From contig CAIMEY010000030.1 in NCBI GenBank assembly GCA_903840165.1, positions 124,001 to 188,000 of the forward strand: a stretch of 64,000 nt of DNA, given 5' to 3'. Made by a program: the position numbers and the translations under genes. This document shows positions 55,859-64,000 of this stretch, piece after piece; positions within the stretch are counted from its first letter, which is position 1; every line of letters starts with the position of its first letter. Source of the stretch: an uncultured Myxococcales bacterium. Its GTDB lineage: Bacteria > Myxococcota_A > UBA9042. The notes under the pieces were generated by a model. The model saw only the letters and a program-made list of their open reading frames with translations. It ran no database searches and was not told the origin of the DNA.

Positions 55859-57315
55859 TTACGTCCAGCCAGATCCACGCTGCGAGCATTCTCGTCGTCG
55901 ACGACATGGAGCCCAACATCGCCCTGCTCAAAGGGATCCTGCACCGCGACGGCTACACCAACCACAGCCACACCCAGGATCCCCGCCAGGTCTGCGCCTT
56001 GCACAAGGAAAACCACTACGATCTCATATTACTAGACTTGCACATGCCGGGGATGGACGGCTTTGAAGTCATGGCGGGACTGCAGGCGCTGGAGGTGGAT
56101 TCCTACCTGCCGGTGCTGGTGATCACCGCCCAACCCGGCCATGTGCTACGGGCGTTGAAGTGCGGCGCGCGGGATTTCATCAGCAAACCGTTTGACTTGG
56201 CCGAAGTGCTGATGCGGGTCCGCAACTTTCTGGAAGTGCGCTTGCTGCATAAGGAACTGAGCAACCACATCAAGAAGGTCGAGTTACGCAATCGCTTTAT
56301 CTGCGAGACCTTTGGCCGCTATCTCTCTGAAGAGATTATGGAACGCCTACTGGAAGCGCCAGAGGCGGTCAAGCTGGGCGCGCACACCCACATCGTCACG
56401 TTGATTATGGCGGATTTGCGCGGCTTTACGTCCCTATCGGAGAACCTGCCTCCCGCCAAGGTCGGTCAAATCGTCAACAACTTCCTCGACAAAATGGTTG
56501 AGATTATGCTTAGTTATGGCGGAACGATCGACGGATTCACTGGTGACGGGCTCCTTGGGCTCTTTGGTGCGCCGACCCAGCGACCGGACGATGCCGAGCG
56601 CGCCGTCTCCTGTGCCCTAGCGATGCAGTTGGCCATGGAAAAAGTGAACAAAATCAATGTAGAAATGGGGCTGCCGGTTGTCGAGATGGGCATCGGCCTG
56701 CATACCGGCGAGGTGGTCATTGGCAACATTGGCTCGGCACAGAGGGCCAAGTACGGGGCGCTGGGCAGTGCTGTGAACCTGACGGCGCGGATCGAATCCT
56801 ATACCACAGGCGGCCAAGTCATGATTTCACAATCGACTTTTGACGCCATTGCTGACCTTGCGATCAGCGAACCGCCCATTGTGGTCGAGCCCAAGGGCAT
56901 CAGCGTGCCCATCACCCTGCACCTAGTGATCGGGCTCCGTGGGCGCCCGGAACTCGGGCTGCCGATTCATGTTAGCCCGCAATCACCGCCTGTTGCGGCC
57001 CTACAGGTGCAGTTCACGGAAGTCCCGGACAAGGACGCTCCAGGCAGCACGCCTGCAGGCTCGTCCCGGGCTACCAGGGGCCAAGTCCTACACCTTTGTC
57101 CAACAAGTGCGGACATTTCGGCCGTGGGCAGTGTGCCGAGGTTCACCAATATCAAGATGCAGTTTGCCCGCGATGGTGCTGGGCTGGCAGGTGATCTCTA
57201 CGGAAAGGTCTGTGAAAGCGATGAAACTAAAGATTCTTTTACCGTACGCTTCACATCAGCGCCGGAGCAAGTGCAACGGGTGCTCGGTCAGGTTGAGGCA
57301 GCGGCAGCGAGCTAG
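55855..57315 (+). CDS. Response regulator with class III adenylate/guanylate cyclase output
   Basis: Cytoplasmic protein of 486 residues. Receiver domain at about 10-130 with ILVVDDMEPNIALLKG and phospho-Asp in LILLDLHMPGMDGFEVM. A short helical linker (about 145-170) leads to a class III cyclase domain at about 180-345: metal-binding Asp in MADLRGFTSLSE, second Asp in GFTGDGLLGLFGAP, then GIGLHTGEVVIGNIG and YGALGSAVNLTARIE. The last 110 residues are diverged. Adenylate versus guanylate specificity cannot be told safely: substrate-selecting residues do not match either type cleanly. It overlaps the hybrid kinase by four bases, so a phosphorelay controlling cyclic nucleotide synthesis is likely. 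Confidence 0.92.
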   Translation: MITSSQIHAASILVVDDMEPNIALLKGILHRDGYTNHSHTQDPRQVCALHKENHYDLILLDLHMPGMDGFEVMAGLQALEVDSYLPVLVITAQPGHVLRALKCGARDFISKPFDLAEVLMRVRNFLEVRLLHKELSNHIKKVELRNRFICETFGRYLSEEIMERLLEAPEAVKLGAHTHIVTLIMADLRGFTSLSENLPPAKVGQIVNNFLDKMVEIMLSYGGTIDGFTGDGLLGLFGAPTQRPDDAERAVSCALAMQLAMEKVNKINVEMGLPVVEMGIGLHTGEVVIGNIGSAQRAKYGALGSAVNLTARIESYTTGGQVMISQSTFDAIADLAISEPPIVVEPKGISVPITLHLVIGLRGRPELGLPIHVSPQSPPVAALQVQFTEVPDKDAPGSTPAGSSRATRGQVLHLCPTSADISAVGSVPRFTNIKMQFARDGAGLAGDLYGKVCESDETKDSFTVRFTSAPEQVQRVLGQVEAAAAS

Positions 57316-57369
57316 ACGGGGTCGTGGACTGTCACCGGAGAAACTTGAGAGCGCTCGCGCCCCTCACCG

Positions 57370-57918
57370 CTAGGGCTGGCCCATGATCTTGACGGGCACG
57401 GCCGAGTCGTCGGTGCTTCCGTCGGCCAACTGGCCGATGTTGTTCATTCCTCAGCAGTAGACGGTGTCGCTGGTGGTGACGCCGCAACTGAACGTCAACC
57501 CAAGGGAAATGCAGGCAAACTGTAGACCAACGACGACGGCGATTCCCAGGGTAATGCGGGTTAGCACGCCCAGCAAGCGGGTCAGCGGGGTCACAATCCG
57601 TTGCAATGACTTCAGATCCAGGGCGCCTGTGTCGGGATCCACGGGCAGCACCTTGAGGGTAGCGCCGGCCGCATCGACCGACGCTGTGAACAATCCACCC
57701 TGAACCCCCAACGCGGCGAGCGCCTGTCTCCCTTCTTGCAGCAAGATGAAGCCATGGCCAAGGTGGTCACGTCGCAGATTCTGTTCAATTCAGCAGTGTT
57801 GCACGCCCAGACGGCTGAGATGGCGCGAACAGCTCAGGCCGGCAAGGCCGCCCCCTAAGATGGCGACGCGGTGCTGACGCGTTGGGGGCGCTGCTGAAGA
57901 CCGAACTGCCGGCCGTTG
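57370..57918 (-). pseudogene. Decayed chimera: FAD oxidoreductase N-terminus plus RCC1 repeats
   Basis: One minus-strand frame, interrupted by TGA at 57790-57792 and 57451-57453. The 5' part (from 57867) is a Rossmann FAD-binding start: VAILGGGLAGLSCSRHLSRL, then after the TGA, IEQN and DHLGHGFILLQEGRQALAAL, as in FAD-dependent monooxygenases. The 3' part resembles RCC1 repeats: VVVGLQFACISLG, LTFSCGVTTSDTVYC, then TGA where RCC1 has Trp, then GMNNIGQLADGSTDDSAVPV before TAG at 57370. There is no start codon and an upstream in-frame TGA. I read it as remnants of two genes fused by deletion; each TGA follows a TGC (Cys) codon. Confidence 0.62.
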
Positions 57919-57950
57919 TCATAAGTATTTATCGCAGTTCCAAGGAGTTA

Positions 57951-58979
57951 CTAAACAACGTCGGTGTCCGACCAAGCCAACCACCACTGACGCGGGTTCC
58001 CCAGGTCGCCCCAAGGCACCTTTGCATCAAGCGCCCGTACAGACAGCATAATCTTCTGGGGATGGAGTCGTTCAGGCACCGGCACATAGGCACGCCGCAG
58101 CAGCACCGACCGCAGTGACCCCCAGCCGGGCAGCAAGGCGCTCGCCAGCACACAACCCGCCGACGCGGCCATTTGTTCTGCACTTTTGAGTAGTTGCGTC
58201 GCCGCAGCCATCCCGGAGGCCGTACACTGCAGATCGACGATAAAAAATCCTGGAACCTTAGCCACTTGCAATGCCCGCACCGCAATCCACGCCGCGGGTA
58301 CACCAGCCACACTCGCCACAGCTAGGCGATAGTCAGCATCGGGGCGGCCCTGATAGCGCCACAGGGTCCATGCTGCATCGCGAACTGCTGTGATTCCTTT
58401 TCCTTTTTCACGATTTTGCCAAATCAAATCGATGCGCGGGTCGCCCGGCGCCACAGCCGAAATCTCCACACCTAGCCGCAACGGCCAGTTCGTCCCAAGG
58501 GAGCGCAGTCCAAGATGGCGCGGCAGCAGTGGTTTGGCGCACCAAGGGAACGGCCGCACCGGCGTGCGCTGCAGCGGACCCACGTGCAGGCTCGCCGACT
58601 GGGCATTTGAGAAACCACCAACCAGATCAAATCCTTGCTCATCCATGTACTGGTACAAAGCCTGCCCTGCGCGCACGAACAGCCCTTGGCCGCGCCAACT
58701 CGGGTCGGTCATGGCACCCACCGACCAGCCGGCCAGCAACTGCTGATCCCCAGCCAGCAGGCGCACCGGCATAGCCCCAGCGTGAGCAATCACCTGATTA
58801 TCATCGCGAATTACCACACGCGGAGCGGCACACATAGGCGCCGGCCGAAACAGCCACTCCGGCGTCTGCCCCCCTTTGGCGCGGCCAAATACCCGTAACC
58901 ACAGCTGTTCAACCTGCTCGCGGTCGCGTTCGGGCTGGTAGGGGTCGATTTGCAGAGCGCTGGCAGGTGGTTTTGGCAC
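57951..58979 (-). CDS. GNAT-family N-acetyltransferase-like protein
   Basis: Protein of 342 residues with an N-terminal GNAT domain. The acetyl-CoA-binding segment is seen as VGAMTDPSWRGQGLFVRAGQ, with preceding strands VVIRDDNQVIAHAGAMPVRLL; the pattern R-G-x-G-L/K is close to motif A (Q/RxxGxG/A). The following FSNAQSASLHVGPLQ and later FFIVDLQCTASGM with MAASAGCVLASALLPGWG suggest a second, diverged GNAT fold, as in the longer acetyltransferases often found in polysaccharide loci. The start GTG at 58979 is preceded by no strong ribosome site. It ends 33 bp before the remnant pseudogene. Substrate unknown. Confidence 0.75.
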   Translation of the reverse strand: MPKPPASALQIDPYQPERDREQVEQLWLRVFGRAKGGQTPEWLFRPAPMCAAPRVVIRDDNQVIAHAGAMPVRLLAGDQQLLAGWSVGAMTDPSWRGQGLFVRAGQALYQYMDEQGFDLVGGFSNAQSASLHVGPLQRTPVRPFPWCAKPLLPRHLGLRSLGTNWPLRLGVEISAVAPGDPRIDLIWQNREKGKGITAVRDAAWTLWRYQGRPDADYRLAVASVAGVPAAWIAVRALQVAKVPGFFIVDLQCTASGMAAATQLLKSAEQMAASAGCVLASALLPGWGSLRSVLLRRAYVPVPERLHPQKIMLSVRALDAKVPWGDLGNPRQWWLAWSDTDVV

Positions 58980-59154
58980 CTGGGCAGGCTACCGGTCAGC
59001 ATCGTCGTGGTCAACGCGCCAACGGGCCAAGGGTCAATCCACGGCACCGCACCTTGCCCACCGTGCTGCGCATCCTACCGTGGTCTTCCCCGCCGGCGCG
59101 CACTGCACCGCACCTCCCCGACACAATCCTACCCTCCCCAAGGAGCTATCCGCC

Positions 59155-59790
59155 ATGGACATCATTGAACTACTCAACTGGCGCTACGCCACCAAGAAAA
59201 TGGACCCGACCCGCGCTGTTGCTGAGGCGACGGTCGCGCGCATCGTGGAGGCCATTCGCCTCGCCCCCACGTCAAGCGGCCTACAACCCTATGAATTGCT
59301 AGTCGTCACCAATCCCGCCTTGCGCGACCAGCTCAAAGGTGCGGCCTGGGGCCAGAGCCAAGTCACCGATTGCTCACACCTTCTGGTCTTCGCCGCCTGG
59401 GATGACTACACCCCAGAGCGGATCAACCAGGTCTTCGACCTGACCGTGGCCGAGCGCGGCGGCAGCAACGAAGGCTGGGAAACCTATCGAAATCGCCTGC
59501 TTGCCACCTATCCTGCCCGCGGTGCCGACGTCAACTTCGTGCATACCGCCAAGCAGACCTACATCGCACTGGGCGTCGCGCTGGTGGCGGCGGCGGCTGA
59601 GGGCGTCGATAGCACGCCGATGGAAGGCTTCGATCCCGATAAAATCGATGCAATTCTTGGCCTTCGCCAACGAGGTCTACGCAGCGTGACGTTGCTGCCC
59701 CTGGGCTACCGCGACGCAGCGGGCGACTGGCTCGTGGCGCAAAAGAAGGTGCGCCAGCCTACTGCACGGTTCGTCACGGAACTGGCGTAG
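59155..59790 (+). CDS. NAD(P)H-dependent nitroreductase
   Basis: FMN oxidoreductase of 211 residues, similar to NfsB-type or DrgA-like enzymes. The family start is clear: MDIIELLNWRYATKKMDPTR, with the RYATKKMD variant of the RRS/RR-x-FMN-binding motif, then IRLAPTSSGLQPYELLVV, which matches the APTSxGxQPY core. Further on, GVALVAAAAEGVDSTPMEGF and SVTLLPLGYRDAAGDWLV fit the last FMN segments. AAGGAG lies nine bases before the ATG at 59155; the frame is open upstream to 59080. It is the second nitroreductase in the window, and differs clearly from the one at 24151. Physiological substrate unknown. Confidence 0.92.
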   Translation: MDIIELLNWRYATKKMDPTRAVAEATVARIVEAIRLAPTSSGLQPYELLVVTNPALRDQLKGAAWGQSQVTDCSHLLVFAAWDDYTPERINQVFDLTVAERGGSNEGWETYRNRLLATYPARGADVNFVHTAKQTYIALGVALVAAAAEGVDSTPMEGFDPDKIDAILGLRQRGLRSVTLLPLGYRDAAGDWLVAQKKVRQPTARFVTELA

Positions 59791-59845
59791 TTTCAGATCG
59801 ACAAGAAGGCTTGGGCGCCCCGATGCTTTCTTCTTGAAATGACCG

Positions 59846-60421
59846 CTAATTACGCTCTTCGCGGCGATTCTCCCGCATCAGCGCCAGTAGCGCGCAGGCC
59901 AGCAGGTAGCGGCGGTCGACATGTTGGCCCTGCGCCGCGATGGTCAATTGGTACTCTTTGACAAAAAAGCGAAACACTTGGTCAATTCGCGCCACTTCCA
60001 CGCCACCGACCACCACAGCCCAGTGCCCCGGCAGAATCGGCAGCAGACGCCGCAGCAGCGAATGGCCCGTTTCTTCCATTGTGCCAATGGGTTGCTCGGC
60101 CTGATCGAGCAGGTCCCAAGTGTCGCGGATGATCGACTTGAGTCCGCGCGAGCGCAGCGTCCCGAGCCAAGCGTCGCTGAGCGGATCGCGCACGTCGTAG
60201 GCAAAGTTAATCGCAATCATTTGGCGCGCTTGGATGGTTGCCAGAGGGGAGGCCATGGCTTCGTCGGCAAAGACCTTGAACTGCTCGCGCAGCTTGAGCA
60301 ATGGATGGCGCACAAAGGCGACCAAGTTGCCGGCGGAATCGTTCACGCGGAAGGTCCGATCTAGAAAAGAGAAAAACGGCCGGCGAATGGTAAGCACGCC
60401 GTCGAACAGGGCTGAGTTCAT
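59846..60421 (-). CDS. LURP-one/scramblase-like (Tubby-like fold) protein
   Basis: Cytoplasmic protein of 191 residues with the LURP-one/phospholipid-scramblase-like pattern: strands FFSFLDRTFRVNDSAGNLVA, LLKLREQFKVFADEAMASPL, INFAYDVRDPLSDAWLG and VVVGGVEVARIDQVFRFFVK, the alternating Val/Phe layout of a small Tubby-like barrel wrapping a hydrophobic helix. The C-terminal helix has VDRRYLLACALLALMRENRR. The ATG at 60421 follows GGAGG; the open frame extends to 60646 but lacks features. Bacterial members are widespread and uncharacterised; membrane or lipid binding is likely from the fold. It is convergent with the nitroreductase gene. Confidence 0.72.
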   Translation of the reverse strand: MNSALFDGVLTIRRPFFSFLDRTFRVNDSAGNLVAFVRHPLLKLREQFKVFADEAMASPLATIQARQMIAINFAYDVRDPLSDAWLGTLRSRGLKSIIRDTWDLLDQAEQPIGTMEETGHSLLRRLLPILPGHWAVVVGGVEVARIDQVFRFFVKEYQLTIAAQGQHVDRRYLLACALLALMRENRREERN

Positions 60422-60821
60422 GAGGCCTCCAGGGTGCATGGCGCGCACGAACAGCCGCCGGGCCGTCGCTGCGCCTGATTGGGGATCGACAGGCCATCGA
60501 GTCATTGCGAGGACTGGCCGCGGGTCGAACCGATGGCGATGATGCGCTTGTATTCGCCGCAACGGTAGGGCGTGATCATGGCGGCGCTCGAGCGGGCCAC
60601 GGGACCGCCAGCTCTGCGACGAGATGCGCTTCCACTTTGATTTCAAATGGCATGGCTAGCCCAGAGGATGCAGGACCGCAGCGTGGACGGCTCGCAGGGG
60701 CAGGCCCAGTGCATGGGCAGGTATGCGCGGCAGAGGATCAGAGCGAGGGTTCGCGGACAAAGGGTGGCAGTGGTTGTCGCCGGCATGTACTTGAATGCTT
60801 AGACAAGATAGGGAGAACACG
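60422..60821. other. Intergenic region, LURP-one gene / SixA gene
   Basis: A 400-bp gap. On the minus strand two 25-codon frames overlap in an ATGA (60576-60653 and 60502-60579), the second containing PYRCGEYKRIIAIGSTRG. They could be leader peptides or fragments of one gene; neither has a ribosome site. A plus-strand frame 60505-60882 runs into the SixA gene and is not protein-like. No promoter was recognised with confidence. Confidence 0.3.
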
Positions 60822-61304
60822 ATGCGGCTCATTTTCCTGCGCCATGGTGCCAGGGTCCACGACGGACGCGACGGCGCGCTGACCGATCACGGGTGTCGCC
60901 AAGCAACGCTGGCTGGCATCTGGCTGCGCGATCAGGGCTATCGGCCCACACACCTGCAGACCACCGAGACGCAGCGGGCCATTGGCACCGGCGCGCTGGC
61001 CGTGGCGCAGGCCGCGCCGTCAGGCTGCGCGGTGCTACCGCCGCGCAGTGGCATGGCCAATAATCCCGTGCGCTGGGACCGGCTTGCGGCGGAGTTGACT
61101 ACCCGCCTGGGGGCCGATGCGACGGTACTGCTCGTTGGCCACCAGCCAACGCAGGATTTCATCGAGCGAACATGGGCGCGGGACCAGCGCGTACCAGCGC
61201 AGAATCATTGCGCAGTGTTTGTGATCGACGGCGAGCCCGAGACCGGCTGGCAATGCGTGGACGTGTTTGCGGGCGTAGCTCCGGAGGAGCAGGGCGAGGG
61301 TTGA
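60822..61304 (+). CDS. SixA-like phosphohistidine phosphatase
   Basis: Histidine phosphatase (RHG) family protein of 160 residues, the size of SixA. The catalytic RHG is in RLIFLRHGARVHDGRDGALTD at the N-terminus, the Arg follows in LQTTETQRAIGTGAL, and the second His is in VLLVGHQPTQDF, all in the expected order and spacing. SixA removes phosphate from phosphohistidine in phosphorelay proteins; its substrate here is not known. AGGGAGAA lies just upstream of the ATG at 60822. A hybrid kinase and cyclase pair lies five kilobases upstream, but I have no direct evidence for a link. Confidence 0.85.
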   Translation: MRLIFLRHGARVHDGRDGALTDHGCRQATLAGIWLRDQGYRPTHLQTTETQRAIGTGALAVAQAAPSGCAVLPPRSGMANNPVRWDRLAAELTTRLGADATVLLVGHQPTQDFIERTWARDQRVPAQNHCAVFVIDGEPETGWQCVDVFAGVAPEEQGEG

Positions 61305-61800
61305 ACCGAGTTTGGGCCGGTGTTGCCCTGCAACATAGCCTCAATGAAGGTAAAACTCGTGGCTGAGGGCCGGTCACCGAACCTGATGGCCGAGGCTGTA
61401 CTTCTGTTGAAGCGGCCCTTGAGCCGTTGACATCCGGCGCGGGTGCCCCATCCCCTAGCGAGGCCCAATACCGCAAACGCATTGAGCTTTCAAGCTCGCG
61501 CAAGTTACCCGCCAACCCACGCCGCCGGCTAACCCACGCCGCCTCAAGCGCGATGCACTGGTCACCGCATGCGTCCAGCGATCCAACCAATTAACAAACA
61601 GAATCAATGGATTGCCACTGGATCGATCTCTCCAGCCGTTTGCGCCAAGAGGGCCCATGGCCGGGCCCCAAGGTCGATAGCCGTCCATTTCTGCCCGGTC
61701 CTGACGATCAGGCGCCAGCCAACATCCGCCAACGCATGACCCATTATCTCTGTTTTCATTGCATTTTCCCGGCGACTTCCGGCCCTTCACTGTTTCTGCC
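61305..61800. other. Intergenic region upstream of cstA
   Basis: A 496-bp gap. AACCCACGCCGCC occurs twice in tandem near 61515-61545. Weak open frames on both strands (for example 61455-61880 minus) show no recognisable domain. No confident promoter, terminator or RNA was seen. Confidence 0.35.
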
Positions 61801-63648
61801 ATGCTGACGCCGGGGGCGCTGCCGCCCTGGAGTGCCTTGCCGATGACCGCCGCACCTCTTTTGCTGCCCGCCCTGGCCATCCTGGCGATTGCCTATCGTT
61901 ATTACTCCGCTTTTCTTGCCGCTCGCGTCCTGACCCTGGACGACACGCGCATCACGCCCGCCCACACGCAGGAGGACGGTCACAACTTCCACCCCACCCA
62001 TCGCTTTGTGCTTTTTGGCCATCATTTCGCGGCAATAACCGGTGCTGGCCCCTTGATTGGCCCGGTTCTGGCGACGCAGTTTGGCTTTGCCCCTGGCTTT
62101 CTCTGGATCCTCTTTGGCGTCGTCCTCGGCGGCGCTGTACACGATTTCGTCCTGCTCACCGCCTCCGTCCGCCACCAAGGCCGCTCCCTGGCTGAGATTG
62201 CACGCGCCGAAATTGGCCCTGTTTCTGGGATGGTCTCGTCCGTCGCCATCCTCTTCATCGTCGTAATTGCCCTGGCCGGCCTGGGCGTCGCCGTGGTCAA
62301 CGCACTAGCGGAAAGCGCTTGGGGCGTCTTTACCATTGCAATGTCGATGCCTTTGGCCCTCGGCATGGGCCTATACCTGCATTTTTGGCGCAAAAATAGG
62401 ATCTTGGAGGCCACCACCCTGGGCGTCATCGGCATGGTGGCGGCCGTGGTCTTTGGCCGCGACGTCGCCCTATCGAGCTACGGTCCCTGGTTTCACTGGA
62501 CACGCAGCCAAGTCACTGCCGCCATTGCTCTTTACGGGTTTGCAGCATCTGTCTTGCCAGTCTGGCTGCTTTTGTGCCCACGCGACTACCTGAGTTCATT
62601 CATGAAACTGGGAACCATTGGTGCGCTCATCATCGGCGTGCTGGTCGTAAACCCGCCCTTGCACGCGCCCGCCTTGTCGCAGTTCGCGGCAGGCGGGGGG
62701 CCCATCGTCCCCGGCAGTCTTTTCCCCTTTCTTTTCATCACAATCGCCTGCGGAGCCATCAGCGGCTTCCATGGCCTGGTCGCTACGGGCACGACGCCCA
62801 AGATGCTCGATCGCGAAACACACGCCCGATCAATCGGTTACGGCGCCATGCTCTTGGAAGGCTTGGTTGGTCTGACCGCCCTGCTCGCAGCCGCGTCCCT
62901 GCACCCCGGCGACTACTACGCCATCAACACCACTGCGCAAAAATTCGCCGGCATGGGCATCTCTATGGTCAACCTCAAAGAATTACAGGCACAAGTCGGT
63001 GAAGCCATCGTCGGCCGGCCCGGCGGCGCCGTCTCTTTGGCCGTTGGCATGGCCCAGATCTTCAGCAAACTCCCAGGGATGCGCGGCCTGATGAGCTACT
63101 GGTACCACTTCGCTATCTTGTTTGAGGCGGTATTCATTCTGACGACCATCGACACCGGCACCCGCGTCGCCCGCTTTCAAGTCCAAGAATTTATAGGCCG
63201 ATTTTGGCGTCCCATGGCCAGGACGGACTGGCTCCCGGGCACGCTGTTGTCCACAGCCGTAGTCGTGCTGGCCTGGGCGAGTCTGCTTTACGGCGGCAGC
63301 ATCGACACCCTCTGGCCGATGTTTGGCATTGCTAATCAGCTACTTGCCGTGATCGGGTTAGCCATTGGCACCACCGTCCTGCGCAACGCGGGCAAAGCGC
63401 GCTACCGGTGGGTCACCCAGGGGCCGATGGCGGTGTTGGCCGTCATCACGCTCAGCGCCGGCTGGGCCAGCATCACGCAGTTGTTCTTGCCGATGGCCCA
63501 CAAACAAGGCTCTGAATTTAAAGGGATTCTCAACACGATACTCACTGTAGCCATGATGGCTTGTGTGGTCACGGTGCTGGTCGATGCGTTGCGCCGCTGG
63601 CGTCGTCCTCCAGCGCTCAAGGACAGCCAGAATGCCCAAGAGGCTTAG
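61801..63648 (+). CDS. cstA: Carbon starvation protein CstA (pyruvate/peptide carrier)
   Basis: Polytopic inner-membrane carrier of 615 residues. Family marks are YRYYSAFLAARVLTLDD near the start, FVLFGHHFAAITGAGPLIGP and VLATQFGFAPGFLWILFGVV, GAVHDFVLL, CGAISGFHGLVATGTTPKML and the later FEAVFILTTIDTGTRVARFQ, WPMFGIANQLLAVIGLAIGT. About 14 hydrophobic segments are seen. CstA and YjiY-type proteins take up pyruvate and/or peptides when carbon is scarce. The ATG at 61801 has no clear ribosome site; ATG at 61843 has GGAG ten bases upstream and matches family N-termini better, giving 601 residues. With PFOR and MaeB it links the window to pyruvate use. A 16-bp gap separates it from a convergent Cys-rich gene. 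Confidence 0.93.
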   Translation: MLTPGALPPWSALPMTAAPLLLPALAILAIAYRYYSAFLAARVLTLDDTRITPAHTQEDGHNFHPTHRFVLFGHHFAAITGAGPLIGPVLATQFGFAPGFLWILFGVVLGGAVHDFVLLTASVRHQGRSLAEIARAEIGPVSGMVSSVAILFIVVIALAGLGVAVVNALAESAWGVFTIAMSMPLALGMGLYLHFWRKNRILEATTLGVIGMVAAVVFGRDVALSSYGPWFHWTRSQVTAAIALYGFAASVLPVWLLLCPRDYLSSFMKLGTIGALIIGVLVVNPPLHAPALSQFAAGGGPIVPGSLFPFLFITIACGAISGFHGLVATGTTPKMLDRETHARSIGYGAMLLEGLVGLTALLAAASLHPGDYYAINTTAQKFAGMGISMVNLKELQAQVGEAIVGRPGGAVSLAVGMAQIFSKLPGMRGLMSYWYHFAILFEAVFILTTIDTGTRVARFQVQEFIGRFWRPMARTDWLPGTLLSTAVVVLAWASLLYGGSIDTLWPMFGIANQLLAVIGLAIGTTVLRNAGKARYRWVTQGPMAVLAVITLSAGWASITQLFLPMAHKQGSEFKGILNTILTVAMMACVVTVLVDALRRWRRPPALKDSQNAQEA

Positions 63649-63664
63649 TCTTTCGATGCTCGGC

Positions 63665-64000
63665 TCACAAACTGCCGCAAATCACCGGCTTTACGGACGG
63701 CGGGTCGTCCTCGCACTTGCCCTGGCTGCAATGGCTGCCCGGCCAGCAACTATCGGAAAGATTGCAGGAACTATTGGGCAAGCCGCAGGTCTTGGCCCGG
63801 GTCAGTGTTCCTTCCAAGCAGGTCAGACCAATCGCGCAAGGCTGCGTGCCACCACACGATTCTCCATTTCCGTGCCAAGCGACGCAGGAATACCCGTCGG
63901 GCGGCTCGACCAACATGCAGCGGCCTTGCCCTTTGGCGCAGGACAGTGGTGCCCCGGCCTGACATAGTTCGCCCAACTTGGCGGTGTCCGTCCACTGATA
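63665..64000 (-). CDS. Cysteine-rich protein, 5' end outside window
   Basis: Partial minus-strand frame, open from the window edge (about 112 codons visible) to the stop at 63665; the true start lies beyond 64000. The visible part has cysteines about every 10-15 residues in short loops such as CQAGAPLSCAKGQGRC, CAIGLTCLEGT and CNLSDSCWPGSHCSQGKC, ending GSL. It resembles the Cys-rich repeats of the lipoprotein at 7154 and of myxobacterial surface proteins, so secretion is likely, although the signal cannot be seen. It is convergent with cstA. Confidence 0.7.
   Translation of the reverse strand, partial: YQWTDTAKLGELCQAGAPLSCAKGQGRCMLVEPPDGYSCVAWHGNGESCGGTQPCAIGLTCLEGTLTRAKTCGLPNSSCNLSDSCWPGSHCSQGKCEDDPPSVKPVICGSL

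Noticed and set aside
57754..57858. Plus-strand 34-codon frame opposite the remnant
   Set aside because: No ribosome site or homology; the minus strand carries recognisable FAD and RCC1 residues.
57370..57918. Selenoprotein or TGA-recoded gene
   Set aside because: TGA is a normal stop in the window, no start codon exists, and the RCC1 Trp position explains TGG to TGA decay.
61455..61880. Minus-strand 141-codon frame upstream of cstA
   Set aside because: No domain, Arg/Gly-rich translation, overlaps the cstA start.

Overview
The window (about 62% GC by eye) reads as chromosomal DNA of a deltaproteobacterial or myxococcotal organism with an anaerobic, electron-transferring lifestyle. Supporting signs are secreted proteins with Asp/Ser/Gly-rich linkers, one protein ending in a MYXO-CTERM-like sorting tail, myxobacterial-type Ser/Thr kinases, a 15-copy EGF protein, pyruvate:ferredoxin oxidoreductase and many multihaem c-type cytochromes. 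No tRNA, rRNA, CRISPR array, insertion sequence or prophage was recognised.

Layout. 1-3.9 kb: rpoD (cut by the window edge) behind dnaG, minus strand. 4.2-7.1 kb: an FAD-linked oxidase followed by a five-haem lipoprotein. 7.2-18.5 kb: nifJ with an FNR-like box upstream, among three secreted proteins (a Cys-rich lipoprotein, a MYXO-CTERM-like protein and a 1519-aa EGF protein in which two EGF modules are split by related inserts). 18.7-23 kb: a DUF6178-like protein, an SCP2-like protein and a kinase-fold protein without catalytic motifs, all minus strand. 23.4-29.6 kb: a PPC/DUF296 protein, a nitroreductase, tgt and mfd. 29.9-36.2 kb: a tightly packed operon of six genes of unknown function between mfd and rpsA, with its own promoter candidate and a triple 10-bp repeat; one gene carries a frameshift at a T run. 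36.5-38.2 kb: rpsA with a promoter candidate and a strong terminator.

38.6-47 kb is the most striking functional block. A translationally coupled minus-strand operon encodes a 28-haem lipoprotein, an outer-membrane beta-barrel with a long charged tail, and a 13-haem periplasmic cytochrome: the architecture of a porin-cytochrome conduit for extracellular electron transfer. Divergent from it, through a short intergenic region with a palindrome and overlapping -10 elements, lie the two System II cytochrome c maturation genes (ResB/Ccs1-like and CcsA/ResC-like), followed by maeB.

49.3-57.3 kb is signalling: a Ser/Thr kinase, a divergent secreted protein of unknown function, a CHASE3-PAS hybrid histidine kinase, and a coupled response regulator-adenylate/guanylate cyclase. 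57.4-57.9 kb holds a decayed chimera of an FAD oxidoreductase N-terminus and RCC1 repeats with two in-frame TGAs. 58-64 kb: a GNAT protein, a nitroreductase, a LURP-one-like protein, a SixA-like phosphatase, CstA and the 3' end of a Cys-rich protein.

PFOR, malic enzyme and the pyruvate/peptide carrier CstA place pyruvate at the centre of the metabolism visible here, with the cytochrome conduit as a plausible electron outlet. All family names come from motif reading; no database search was possible.
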